Shown here: one piece after another, positions 42,301 to 49,853 of the stretch | Numbering within the stretch: position 1 is the first letter of the stretch | How the letters are laid out: each line of letters begins with the position of its first letter | Assembly (NCBI GenBank): GCA_902802815.1 | Contig: CADCNQ010000001.1 | Coordinates: 1 to 64,000 of the forward strand | Source: an uncultured Bacteroidales bacterium | Lineage (GTDB): Bacteria > Bacteroidota > Bacteroidia > Bacteroidales > Bacteroidaceae | DNA: 64,000 nt | Direction of reading: 5' to 3' | Program-made: the position numbers and the translations under genes | Notes under the pieces: model-generated | What the model saw: only the letters and a program-made list of their open reading frames with translations | The model's database searches: none | Told to the model about the DNA's origin: nothing

Positions 42301-42798
42301 ATGACAAAAGGAAACATTTATAAACTTCTTCAGGAAGAACATATTAAATACGAACTGACGGAACATGAGGCACTGTTCAGCATGGATGTATTGTACGATG
42401 GCGAACTGCCCCACCCCGAATCACTGGCGAAAAACCTTTTTGTGCGCGACAAGAAGAAACGGTGCATCGCACTCATCACGGTAAAAGGTGACAAGAGAGT
42501 GGACCTCAACGCATTCAGCCTCCGACAAGGATTAAAAAGACTGTCGTTCTCAACAGCTGAGATGCTCGACGAAATCATGCATTTAAAACCCGGCTCCGTG
42601 ACTCCGTTCGGACTTCTTAGCGAAGATGCGGAGCGAGTGGATTTCTATATAGACGAAGATTTCATCGGAGGAATCATAGGAATACACCCCTGCGACAATA
42701 CTGCCACTGTATGGATGAATACAGATGACCTCCTGCAACTGTTAGCTGCAAGAGGCCATCACGCCCATATTACGAAGATTGACAGGAAAGAAGACTAG
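42301..42798 (+). CDS. YbaK/ProX-type aminoacyl-tRNA deacylase
   Basis: This 165-residue cytoplasmic protein belongs to the YbaK/prolyl-tRNA editing domain family. Conserved segments are YELTEHEALFSMD, KNLFVRDKKKRCIALITVKGDKRVDLNAF (with the catalytic lysine region), LKPGSVTPFGLL and DEDFIGG. Such free-standing domains, often called PrdX or ProXp, hydrolyse mischarged alanyl- or cysteinyl-tRNA(Pro). The length and the order of motifs fit the PrdX subgroup. It is a single gene between the second RND operon and the convergent cysK, whose stop it overlaps by 4 bases. The preferred misacylated tRNA is not decidable. Confidence 0.9.
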   Translation: MTKGNIYKLLQEEHIKYELTEHEALFSMDVLYDGELPHPESLAKNLFVRDKKKRCIALITVKGDKRVDLNAFSLRQGLKRLSFSTAEMLDEIMHLKPGSVTPFGLLSEDAERVDFYIDEDFIGGIIGIHPCDNTATVWMNTDDLLQLLAARGHHAHITKIDRKED

Positions 42799-43742
42799 AG
42801 AGGATAATCCTCGAAGGCGTAGAGTACAGTGGAAAGATAGCGTTCGCCCGTATCGGGAAGCAATACAACAATCTTCTTGCCCTTATTCTCAGGACGAAGA
42901 GCCACCTGTGATGCTGCATAGAGAGCTGCACCTGCTGAAATTCCGACCAGAACACCCTCCTGCTGAGCAATCTCACGGCTTGTGCGAATAGCGTCGTCGT
43001 TCTCCACATCAAACACCTCGTCAATGAGTGCACCGTCGTAGTTCCTGGGAATGAAACCGGCGCCGATACCCTGAATCTTGTGAGGACCGCTCGGCTGTCC
43101 GTTGAGAACTGCTGAACTCTTCGGTTCCACAGCAATTGCCTGCACTTTGGGATTCTGCTCCTTGAGGTATTTTGCCACACCGGAAACTGTGCCGCCGGTA
43201 CCTACGCCGGCTACGATGATATCCACCTTACCGTCAGTCTGGCTCCAAATTTCAGGACCAGTGGTTGTATAATGCCTCTCGGGGTTTGCGGGATTCTCAA
43301 ACTGCTGGAGAATAACACTTCCTGCAATACTGTCGCGAAGAGATTCTGCCTCGCGGATGGCACCCTTCATGCCGTCCTTACCAGGAGTGAGACGCACCTC
43401 CGCACCATAAGCCTTCACAAGATTACGACGCTCCACACTCATCGTATCGGGCATAGTGAGAATCAGGTGATAGCCTTTCACTGCGGAGACGAGAGCTAAG
43501 CCTACACCGGTGTTACCGCTGGTAGGTTCGATAATCGTGGCTCCGGGTTTGATGACACCGCGCTTCTCCGCATCCTCTACCATCGCGAGAGCAATCCGGT
43601 CTTTCACGCTACCTCCGGGATTAAAATACTCCAACTTGGCAATCAAAGGAGTTTCGATACCCTTGCCCTTTGAAAATTTGTTCAACTCCAAAACAGGTGT
43701 GTTACCAATGAGCTCTGTTAGTTGTTTTGCAATCTTAGCCAT
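42795..43742 (-). CDS. cysK: Cysteine synthase A (O-acetylserine sulfhydrylase)
   Basis: This 315-residue PLP enzyme is of standard length. The PLP lysine is Lys47 (NPGGSVKDR), the substrate loop is TSGNTGVGLA, and the phosphate-binding loop is VGTGGTVSG. C-terminal GISAGAALYAA and LPDTGERYLSTVL are characteristic of CysK. It makes cysteine from O-acetylserine and sulfide. It lies 90 bases downstream of the metY-like gene on the same strand, with its own promoter at 43785-43792, so both sulfur-assimilation genes cluster here with a divergent Lrp regulator. Confidence 0.96.
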   Translation of the reverse strand: MAKIAKQLTELIGNTPVLELNKFSKGKGIETPLIAKLEYFNPGGSVKDRIALAMVEDAEKRGVIKPGATIIEPTSGNTGVGLALVSAVKGYHLILTMPDTMSVERRNLVKAYGAEVRLTPGKDGMKGAIREAESLRDSIAGSVILQQFENPANPERHYTTTGPEIWSQTDGKVDIIVAGVGTGGTVSGVAKYLKEQNPKVQAIAVEPKSSAVLNGQPSGPHKIQGIGAGFIPRNYDGALIDEVFDVENDDAIRTSREIAQQEGVLVGISAGAALYAASQVALRPENKGKKIVVLLPDTGERYLSTVLYAFEDYPL

Positions 43743-43784
43743 AATTTTATTTTTTTTTGGTTTGATATTTTCAGTTTTACACTA

Positions 43785-43792
43785 CAAAAATA
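43785..43792 (-). promoter_or_regulatory. Bacteroidota -7 element for cysK
   Basis: TATTTTTG on the minus strand, 43 bases before the cysK start. Confidence 0.65.
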
Positions 43793-43832
43793 CGAAGATT
43801 TATTGTATCATTAATAAAATTCGCTTTATAAG

Positions 43833-45125
43833 TTAGACTTTATCCAAAGCTTGCGCCAAATCCTCTATGATATCGTCGATATGTTCCGTACCAATACTCA
43901 AGCGCACTGTGGCCGGTGTGATGTGTTGCTCGGCCAGTTCCAGTTCGCTCAGCTGTGAGTGGGTGGTGGTATAGGGATGTATCACAAGGCTCTTCACATC
44001 CGCCACATTCGCCAGCAGGGAGAATATCTGCAGGGAGTCAATAAAACGCCAAGCCTCCTCCTGACCGCCCTTTATTTCGAAAGTGAATATGCTTGCACCG
44101 CCTTTTGGAAAATATTTCTGGTATAGAGCGTGATCGCGATGACTGGGGAGAGAAGGGTGATTCACCCGTGCCACCTTGGGATGTTTCGCCAGGAAATCCA
44201 CCACTTTGAGGGTATTTTCCACGTGACGTTCCACACGCAGACTCAACGTCTCGACGCCTTGCAGGAGTATAAATGCATTGAAGGGCGAAATCGCAGCTCC
44301 TGTGTCGCGTAGAAGAACGGCACGAATACGGGTAACATAGGCAGCAGCACCTACAGCATCGGCAAATACTATGCCGTGATACGAGGGATCGGGCTTTGCC
44401 AAAGTGGGGAACTTTTCTGCACTGGCCTTCCAGTCGAACTTTCCACCATCCACAATGACACCGCCAAGAGATGTACCGTGACCGCCAAGGAATTTCGTAG
44501 CAGAATGCACTACTATATCAGCTCCGTGCTCCAAGGGTCTGATCAAATAAGGTGTGCCGAAAGTGTTATCCACAATGAATGGGATGCCGTGTCTGTGAGC
44601 CACAGCTGCCACACCATCAAGATTGAGGACATCGCTATTGGGATTACCGAAGGTTTCTGCGTATACAACCCTTGTGTTAGGCTGGATAGCAGCTTCCAAA
44701 GCCTCCAGGTCATTCACGTTGACAATAGTGTTGGTGATGTCCTGAGTGGCCAGCGTGTGAGTAATCAGATTATAGGAACCGCCATAAAGATTATCGGCTG
44801 CAACAATGTGATCTCCAGCTTGCACGATATTCTGCAAGGCATAGGTAATAGCAGCGGCACCGGAGGCCACAGCCAATCCGGCCACACCGCCTTCGAGGGC
44901 TGCCACACGGTCCTCGAACACACTCTGAGTGGAGTTCGTCAGGCGACCATAGATGTTACCTGCATCGCGAAGACCGAAACGGTCGGCTGCATGCTGGGAG
45001 TTGTGAAACACATAACTTGTGGTCTGATAAATGGGCACTGCACGGGAATCTGTTGCGGGATCTGCCTGTTCCTGTCCGACATGCAACTGCAGTGTCTCAA
45101 AGCGATAGTTGTTCTTGTTACTCAT
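43833..45125 (-). CDS. metY: O-acetylhomoserine sulfhydrylase / aminocarboxypropyltransferase
   Basis: This 430-residue member of the Cys/Met metabolism PLP family has the PLP lysine at Lys211 (HSATKFLGGHGTSLGG). The N-terminal FETLQLHVGQEQADPATDSRAVPIYQTTSYVF and the length distinguish the MetY-type sulfhydrylase from shorter cystathionine gamma-synthases. It converts O-acetylhomoserine and sulfide to homocysteine for methionine synthesis. Its promoter (45224-45231) faces that of the Lrp-family gene, which may regulate it. Cystathionine synthase activity is a less likely alternative. Confidence 0.92.
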   Translation of the reverse strand: MSNKNNYRFETLQLHVGQEQADPATDSRAVPIYQTTSYVFHNSQHAADRFGLRDAGNIYGRLTNSTQSVFEDRVAALEGGVAGLAVASGAAAITYALQNIVQAGDHIVAADNLYGGSYNLITHTLATQDITNTIVNVNDLEALEAAIQPNTRVVYAETFGNPNSDVLNLDGVAAVAHRHGIPFIVDNTFGTPYLIRPLEHGADIVVHSATKFLGGHGTSLGGVIVDGGKFDWKASAEKFPTLAKPDPSYHGIVFADAVGAAAYVTRIRAVLLRDTGAAISPFNAFILLQGVETLSLRVERHVENTLKVVDFLAKHPKVARVNHPSLPSHRDHALYQKYFPKGGASIFTFEIKGGQEEAWRFIDSLQIFSLLANVADVKSLVIHPYTTTHSQLSELELAEQHITPATVRLSIGTEHIDDIIEDLAQALDKV

Positions 45126-45223
45126 AGTCTTCTATTAATTTAATTGGTTTATATTATCGATTTTTACTTTCCTTTATTTATTATATGCTTTGTCAGAGCC
45201 TCGTTTTAGAACTTTTGACGCTG

Positions 45224-45231
45224 CAAAGGTA
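45224..45231 (-). promoter_or_regulatory. Bacteroidota -7 element for metY
   Basis: TACCTTTG on the minus strand, about 98 bases before the start codon. It is divergent from the lrp-type promoter 52 bases away. Confidence 0.7.
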
Positions 45232-45241
45232 CGGCAGTTTA

Positions 45242-45261
45242 AAATTTCTTCCAAATTTCTT
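45242..45261. repeat. AAATTTCTT direct repeats at 11-bp spacing in the metY/lrp intergenic region
   Basis: Two exact copies (45242-45250 and 45253-45261) lie between the divergent -7 elements, covering the region expected for the -33 element of the lrp-type promoter. One-turn spacing makes them a candidate regulator site. Confidence 0.45.
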
Positions 45262-45282
45262 GTTTATTTAAGATTTATTTTC

Positions 45283-45290
45283 TACTTTTG
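45283..45290 (+). promoter_or_regulatory. Bacteroidota -7 element for Lrp-family gene
   Basis: TACTTTTG, 69 bases before the ATG at 45360. It shows that an apparent reading frame from 45288 is not the true start. Confidence 0.75.
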
Positions 45291-45300
45291 CAGCTCAGAA

Positions 45301-45356
45301 AGAAAATCTTTCCAAGAGAGAACACAAAACCGACGTCCAACAGAAAATCTTTCCAA
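45301..45356 (+). repeat. Two exact 15-bp direct repeats in the lrp-type leader
   Basis: AGAAAATCTTTCCAA occurs at 45301-45315 and 45342-45356, the second ending 3 bases before the ATG. This places it over the ribosome landing site. Confidence 0.85.
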
Positions 45357-45359
45357 AAG

Positions 45360-45824
45360 ATGAACGCAAACCTTGACGAAACCGACCTGCAAATACTGAA
45401 AACACTGCAGAAAAATGCAAAATTAACCACAAAAGAACTGGCAGATGCAGTAAATTTGACCCCTACTCCCGTCTTCGAGCGACAAAAAAGGCTGGAACGG
45501 AAGGGTTATATCAGAAAATACATCGCTGTGCTCGACCCCGAAAAACTGGATTTGGGGCTGTTGGTGTTCTGTAAGGTTAAACTCAAACAGATAAACCACG
45601 AGATCGCAGATGCTTTTACACGACGAATCATGCACCTTCCCGAGGTGACGGAATGCTACAACACATCTGGTGCATACGACTACCTATTAAAAGTGCGCGC
45701 ACGCGATATGAAACAATATCAGGAGTTTGTACTCACAAAACTAGGAGACATCGACTCCGTGGGTTCAATAGAGAGCACCTTCGTCATGAGTGAGATAAAA
45801 AACATACACGGTATAAACATCTAA
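45360..45824 (+). CDS. Lrp/AsnC-family transcriptional regulator
   Basis: The 154 residues start MNANLDETDLQILKTLQKNAKLTTKELADAVNLTPTPVFERQKRLE, the winged HTH of Lrp/AsnC proteins. The ligand-binding RAM domain follows (about 65-150), with VTECYNTSGAYDYLLKVRARDMKQYQEFV. Family members form octamers that wrap DNA and respond to amino acids. The gene is divergent from metY, with cysK beyond, so regulation of sulfur amino-acid synthesis and of itself is a fair inference. The upstream region holds two sets of direct repeats. The VanX-like gene follows after 11 bases and may be cotranscribed. Confidence 0.93.
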   Translation: MNANLDETDLQILKTLQKNAKLTTKELADAVNLTPTPVFERQKRLERKGYIRKYIAVLDPEKLDLGLLVFCKVKLKQINHEIADAFTRRIMHLPEVTECYNTSGAYDYLLKVRARDMKQYQEFVLTKLGDIDSVGSIESTFVMSEIKNIHGINI

Positions 45825-45835
45825 ACATAAAAACT

Positions 45836-46594
45836 ATGAAAAAGACAACACTCTGGATTCTGGCGAGTATCTTCGCAGTGGTATGCGCACTCACCGCATG
45901 TAACGGAAACGCAGATGAACCCAAAGAATCGGACGACAGCAGCGACTTTGTCACGATAACAGACGTAGTTCCCGACGTAATACTGGAAATACGCTACTTC
46001 TCAACCTATAATTTCGTGGGCAAGCGCATCGACGGATATCTTCAACCCACGGCTCTGCTCACCAAAAGAGCTGCCGACAGTCTGAAAGCGGTAAGTGACG
46101 ACCTCGTACGTCATGGTTATCGTCTGAAAATATACGATGCCTACCGTCCTCAGTGCGCTGTAGACCATTTCGTGCGCTGGAGCAAGGATGTGAACGACAC
46201 GCTGATGAAGAAATATTTCTATCCCGACCTTGATAAGAGCGTCCTCTTCCCACAGGAATATATCTGCGAACGCAGCGGACACACACGCGGTTCGACGCTG
46301 GACCTCACCCTCTTCGATATGAACAAAGAGAAGGAAGTGGATATGGGAGGCACCTTCGACTGGTTCGGAGAAGAAAGTCATCCCGACTTCTCAGGCGACC
46401 CGGAGACATTATACTTCGATCCTGAAGGAGGACTGACAAGCGAGCAGTTCTACAACCGTATGATGCTGCGCGCAGCAATGATGCGACATGGCTTCAAACC
46501 ATTCTCCACGGAATGGTGGCACTTCACCCTGGAGGACGAACCCTATCCCAACACCTACTTCACCTTCCCTGTGAAGCAACTGCAGGAAAAGTAA
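45836..46594 (+). CDS. VanX-type D-alanyl-D-alanine dipeptidase lipoprotein
   Basis: This 252-residue lipoprotein (Cys22 in ALTACNGN) has a peptidase M15D domain. Zinc ligands and base match VanX spacing: His149 and Asp156 (SGHTRGSTLDL), then Glu226 and His229 (EWWHF). IYDAYRPQCAVDHF is the conserved Arg segment. Such periplasmic enzymes cleave D-Ala-D-Ala during peptidoglycan recycling; in this family they need not imply vancomycin resistance, and no vanA or vanH is nearby. It follows the Lrp-family gene by 11 bases and ends against the convergent DUF4250 gene. Confidence 0.9.
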   Translation: MKKTTLWILASIFAVVCALTACNGNADEPKESDDSSDFVTITDVVPDVILEIRYFSTYNFVGKRIDGYLQPTALLTKRAADSLKAVSDDLVRHGYRLKIYDAYRPQCAVDHFVRWSKDVNDTLMKKYFYPDLDKSVLFPQEYICERSGHTRGSTLDLTLFDMNKEKEVDMGGTFDWFGEESHPDFSGDPETLYFDPEGGLTSEQFYNRMMLRAAMMRHGFKPFSTEWWHFTLEDEPYPNTYFTFPVKQLQEK

Positions 46595-46795
46595 TCAGGC
46601 ATCGAAATCCACAGGGCGGAACTGCCTCTGCTCCTCGCTGTACACGTAATCGTACTGACGGAGATACTGTTTGATGGAATCTGCGGTCTCATCGAAGTTA
46701 TCGCACAGCGATTCCAAGGAGTCAAACTCCCCGTCACGCAGGAGCATATTGACGCTTGACACGAGTATTGCCGGGTCTTTGGGTAAGTAATCCAT
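46595..46795 (-). CDS. DUF4250-family small protein
   Basis: This 66-residue cytoplasmic protein matches DUF4250: MDYLPKDPAILVSSVNMLLRDGEFDSLESLCDNFDE and a C-terminal Y-Y-EEQRQF segment. The family is common in Bacteroidota and Firmicutes and has no known function. The gene starts 7 bases after the HAD phosphatase stop, so the two probably share a transcript. The compact helical character suggests a protein- or nucleic-acid-binding role, but this is a guess. Confidence 0.88.
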   Translation of the reverse strand: MDYLPKDPAILVSSVNMLLRDGEFDSLESLCDNFDETADSIKQYLRQYDYVYSEEQRQFRPVDFDA

Positions 46796-46802
46796 AATCT
46801 TT

Positions 46803-47471
46803 TTATCCTATACTGGTGACGATATCCCTTAGTTCCGACATATCGTCGATAACATAATCCGCTCCTGCCTCCAGAAGCTGCTCCCGCGAGGAATTGCCGA
46901 AATTCACGCCGCAAGTGTGAGTGCCGGCATTCCTTCCCATAAGAATGTCCACAGGCATATCACCTACGACAAGGGCATTCTCCGCTTCCACTCCCGTTGC
47001 AGAAAGAATACGCATAACAGGTTCTGCATCCGGTTTGTGATTCACCACATCCTCACTGCCCACAATCTGCGAAAAGGGAACCGTCTCCGCCATCTCTGCA
47101 AGCAGGATATGCAGGGAACGCGACGAACGGGAAGTGGCAACAGCAACATCGCATCCTTGCTCTCTAAGCCACGAGAGCGTCTCCCGCACGTGAGGAAACC
47201 ACGACGGCGTCAGTTTCTTGCGATTTATCTCGAAGATACGCCGGTATGTTGCCGCACATTCTTCTGCAAGCCTCTCACCGCCCTCCGGGAATAATGCACG
47301 AAACGCATCTTCCAGCGTGAGTCCAATGACAGACGTGCATTCCGCCTCGTCCTTCACTGGAAGCCTCATCTGACGCATCGTCTCCTGCAAAGTGTTCACA
47401 ATGACGCGACACGTGTCTGCCAACGTGCCGTCGAAATCAAAAATAACAAGCTGAAGGGTTGTAACGCTCAT
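46803..47471 (-). CDS. HAD-family phosphatase (phosphoglycolate phosphatase-like)
   Basis: From the ATG at 47471 the protein has 222 residues. HAD motifs: nucleophile in VIFDFDGTLADT, threonine/serine in VAVATSRSS, lysine in NHKPDAEPV and the acidic pair in VVGDMPVDILMGRNAG. A four-helix cap lies between motifs I and II. It resembles Gph/PgmB-type enzymes acting on small phosphate esters. It leads a two-gene unit with DUF4250 and begins 29 bases from the tRNA-Arg gene on the same strand. A start seven codons upstream is possible but lacks support. Confidence 0.9.
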   Translation of the reverse strand: MSVTTLQLVIFDFDGTLADTCRVIVNTLQETMRQMRLPVKDEAECTSVIGLTLEDAFRALFPEGGERLAEECAATYRRIFEINRKKLTPSWFPHVRETLSWLREQGCDVAVATSRSSRSLHILLAEMAETVPFSQIVGSEDVVNHKPDAEPVMRILSATGVEAENALVVGDMPVDILMGRNAGTHTCGVNFGNSSREQLLEAGADYVIDDMSELRDIVTSIG

Positions 47472-47500
47472 GAATTGCTGTCTGATAATCACTCACGCCT

Positions 47501-47577
47501 TGGTGACCCCGATGGGACTCTAACCCATGACACTCAGAACCGGAATCTGATGCTCTATACAACTGAGCTACGGGGCC
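47501..47577 (-). tRNA. tRNA-Arg (anticodon CCG), CCA encoded
   Basis: Read on the minus strand the sequence folds into a full cloverleaf. The acceptor GGCCCCG pairs with CGGGGTC (one G-U), followed by discriminator A and an encoded CCA. The anticodon stem TCAGA/TCTGA encloses loop TTCCGGT, so the anticodon is CCG and reads CGG codons. The T-arm contains GTTAGAGTC. Mature length without CCA is 74 bases (47504-47577). It lies between the DPP IV gene and the HAD gene, all on the minus strand. Confidence 0.95.
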
Positions 47578-47613
47578 GTGAAGCCGGGAGAACGGGTGTC
47601 TCCCGCTATATTG

Positions 47614-49809
47614 TTACATCTGTTTAAACCAATTAGTAATCTGTCGGAACAGGAAGTTGCGGGTGTTGCCGCCCGAAATTCCGTGATTACGGTTTGTGAA
47701 ATCTATCTGATAGAAATCCTTGTCGGCCTGAACGAGAGCCTCCACATACTCTGCCACATTACGATAATGGACATTGTCGTCGGCAGTGCCCTGACAAATG
47801 AGCAGACGACCGGAAAGCTTAGAGGCACGTGAGATGGGATTATCTCCGTATCCGTCGGGATTTTCCTTGGGAGTGCGCATGAAACGCTCTGTGTATATCG
47901 TATCATAGTAACGATAGCATGTGACCGGAGCCACAGCAACACCGGCTGCGAAGACCGGACGGCCCTCCGACATACTCATCAGAGTGCAATAGCCCCCGTA
48001 ACTCCAACCCCAAATACCTATTCTACTCTTATCTACATACGGCTGCTGTCCCAGCCACAGCGCAGTCTCCACCTGGTCCCTTGCTTCCAGAAGTCCAAGG
48101 TGCTGATAGGTCTGTTTTTCAAACTGAGCTCCGCGACCGCCTGTGCCGCGTCCGTCAACGCAGACGCAAAGGAAACCCTCCTGAGCAAGATACTCCTCGT
48201 AGAGACATCCCCCCATATTGCCGGCGCTCCATGAGTCAACGACCTGCTGGACACCGGGACCAGAATACTGGAACATCACTACGGGATAGCGCTTTGAAGC
48301 AGAGAAATCCGCAGGCTTCACCATCCAACCGTTGAGTGTCACGCCCTCAGATGTCGTGAAGGAGAAGAACTCCTTCTTACCCATACGCTGAGAAGACAAC
48401 TTGCCGACAAGAGCCGCATTGTCCTCCAGCACTTTGTATTCCTTGCCGCTGCCGCCGTCACACAAAGTATAGACGGGAGGCGTGTAGATATTGCTCCACT
48501 TGTTGAGGAAATACTTGTAGTTGGCAGAGAATACAGCCTTGTTGGTGCCTTCCTTCTGACTCAGTTTCTTTGCCCTTCCCTTACCGTCACTTACGAAAAC
48601 AGCTTCGCGCAAAGGGCTTCCGTCCTTGGCAGAATAATAGGTGTTACCTGTCTTGGCATCATAACCGTAAAAATCAACGACAGGCTGGTCTCCGGAAGTC
48701 AGAGCACGGGACGCACCGCCGTTAATGCTGCAATGATAGAGCTGTGCCGTGCCGCTCTTCTCACTTTGGTAGACAAAACCGTCATTCACCACACGGATAC
48801 CCGAATAAGTCATTTCGTTGATATATGGCTTCACCTCATCTGTGAGTATCAGACGGCACTCCGTAGAGCGCGGATTGCAGACATACACGCTGAGCTGGTC
48901 CTGATGACGGTTCTGAGTGAGACATACTATCTTCTCGGGATGCGACGTAGATAGAATACGGGGCACATATCCGTCCTTTTCCACAGGGAGTTGCAACTTA
49001 CGCGTCACACGGCTCTTAATATCAAAAGAATGAACAGACACCCTACTATTGGTCTCTCCAGCCATGGGATACTTGTATTCAAAACGTCCGGGATATGTCA
49101 AATACTCCTTTCGCTCCGGATTCATACCCTTGTACAGAGGAAAACTGTAGAGGGGCACTTCACTCTCGTCGAAACGTATCCAGCAAATCATCGATGCATC
49201 CGCATTGAAGCAGAAAGCACGCGCGAAGACGAACTCCTCCTCATACACCCAGTCGGGCTTGCCGTTGATGACGCTGTTCATCTCGCCATCCTTCGTAATC
49301 TGGCTCTCCGAATTGTTGAAAAGCAGTTTCACAAGGAAAATATTGCCTTCTCTAACAAATGCCACCATATAACCGTCGGGACTCCAAAGAGGCTGTTCCT
49401 GAGGACCTCCGTCGGAAAGAGGTGCAAGAGTCTTGTTCCTTATATTGTAGATATACCATTTTCCCTTACCGGAGCGGCGGTATATCTGCTCATGCTCCGT
49501 CTCAAGGAGTATATTGTCGCCTTTGGGAGAAATGATGTAGCTGTCTATCTTGTCAATGCGTACACGTCCCTTGACTGCATCCACATCGAAAAGAGTCTCC
49601 AGTTCCTTACCGTCCTTGAAACTGCAACACACTATACGCTTGCCGTCCTCAACACGCGCATAGCTCTCACCGTCCGGCAATGGGTTCACCCCCTCTATAT
49701 CCTTGGCGCGATACTTACCGGAAGTCAGGTCCTTCAGATTGAGCTGAGCCATTACGGAAGAGGTCGCAAAAAACGACAGGAACGCAAACAGCAGACTTTT
49801 AAAACGCAT
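47614..49809 (-). CDS. Dipeptidyl peptidase IV-like serine peptidase (S9B)
   Basis: From the ATG at 49809 the protein has 731 residues, with a signal peptide (MRFKSLLFAFLSFFATSSVMA). An N-terminal beta-propeller (30-480) contains the glutamate motif DWVYEEEF that grips the peptide N-terminus in DPP IV. The alpha/beta hydrolase domain has Ser603 (GWSYGGY), Asp677 (GTADDNVH) and His709 (RNHGI). It releases X-Pro or X-Ala dipeptides in the periplasm. It is a single gene with its own promoter (49830-49837). An ATG-less extension to 49830 would begin inside the promoter and is rejected. Confidence 0.94.
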   Translation of the reverse strand: MRFKSLLFAFLSFFATSSVMAQLNLKDLTSGKYRAKDIEGVNPLPDGESYARVEDGKRIVCCSFKDGKELETLFDVDAVKGRVRIDKIDSYIISPKGDNILLETEHEQIYRRSGKGKWYIYNIRNKTLAPLSDGGPQEQPLWSPDGYMVAFVREGNIFLVKLLFNNSESQITKDGEMNSVINGKPDWVYEEEFVFARAFCFNADASMICWIRFDESEVPLYSFPLYKGMNPERKEYLTYPGRFEYKYPMAGETNSRVSVHSFDIKSRVTRKLQLPVEKDGYVPRILSTSHPEKIVCLTQNRHQDQLSVYVCNPRSTECRLILTDEVKPYINEMTYSGIRVVNDGFVYQSEKSGTAQLYHCSINGGASRALTSGDQPVVDFYGYDAKTGNTYYSAKDGSPLREAVFVSDGKGRAKKLSQKEGTNKAVFSANYKYFLNKWSNIYTPPVYTLCDGGSGKEYKVLEDNAALVGKLSSQRMGKKEFFSFTTSEGVTLNGWMVKPADFSASKRYPVVMFQYSGPGVQQVVDSWSAGNMGGCLYEEYLAQEGFLCVCVDGRGTGGRGAQFEKQTYQHLGLLEARDQVETALWLGQQPYVDKSRIGIWGWSYGGYCTLMSMSEGRPVFAAGVAVAPVTCYRYYDTIYTERFMRTPKENPDGYGDNPISRASKLSGRLLICQGTADDNVHYRNVAEYVEALVQADKDFYQIDFTNRNHGISGGNTRNFLFRQITNWFKQM

Positions 49810-49829
49810 ATTTATTCTGATTTTGGGCA

Positions 49830-49837
49830 CAAAGGTA
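49830..49837 (-). promoter_or_regulatory. Bacteroidota -7 element for DPP IV gene
   Basis: TACCTTTG on the minus strand, 21 bases before the ATG at 49809. Confidence 0.75.
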
Positions 49838-49853
49838 CGAAAAATTTTTCAAA

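Noticed and set aside
45836-46594. Vancomycin resistance determinant
   Set aside because: The protein is VanX-like, but there is no vanA, vanH or vanRS nearby, and such dipeptidases occur in peptidoglycan recycling.
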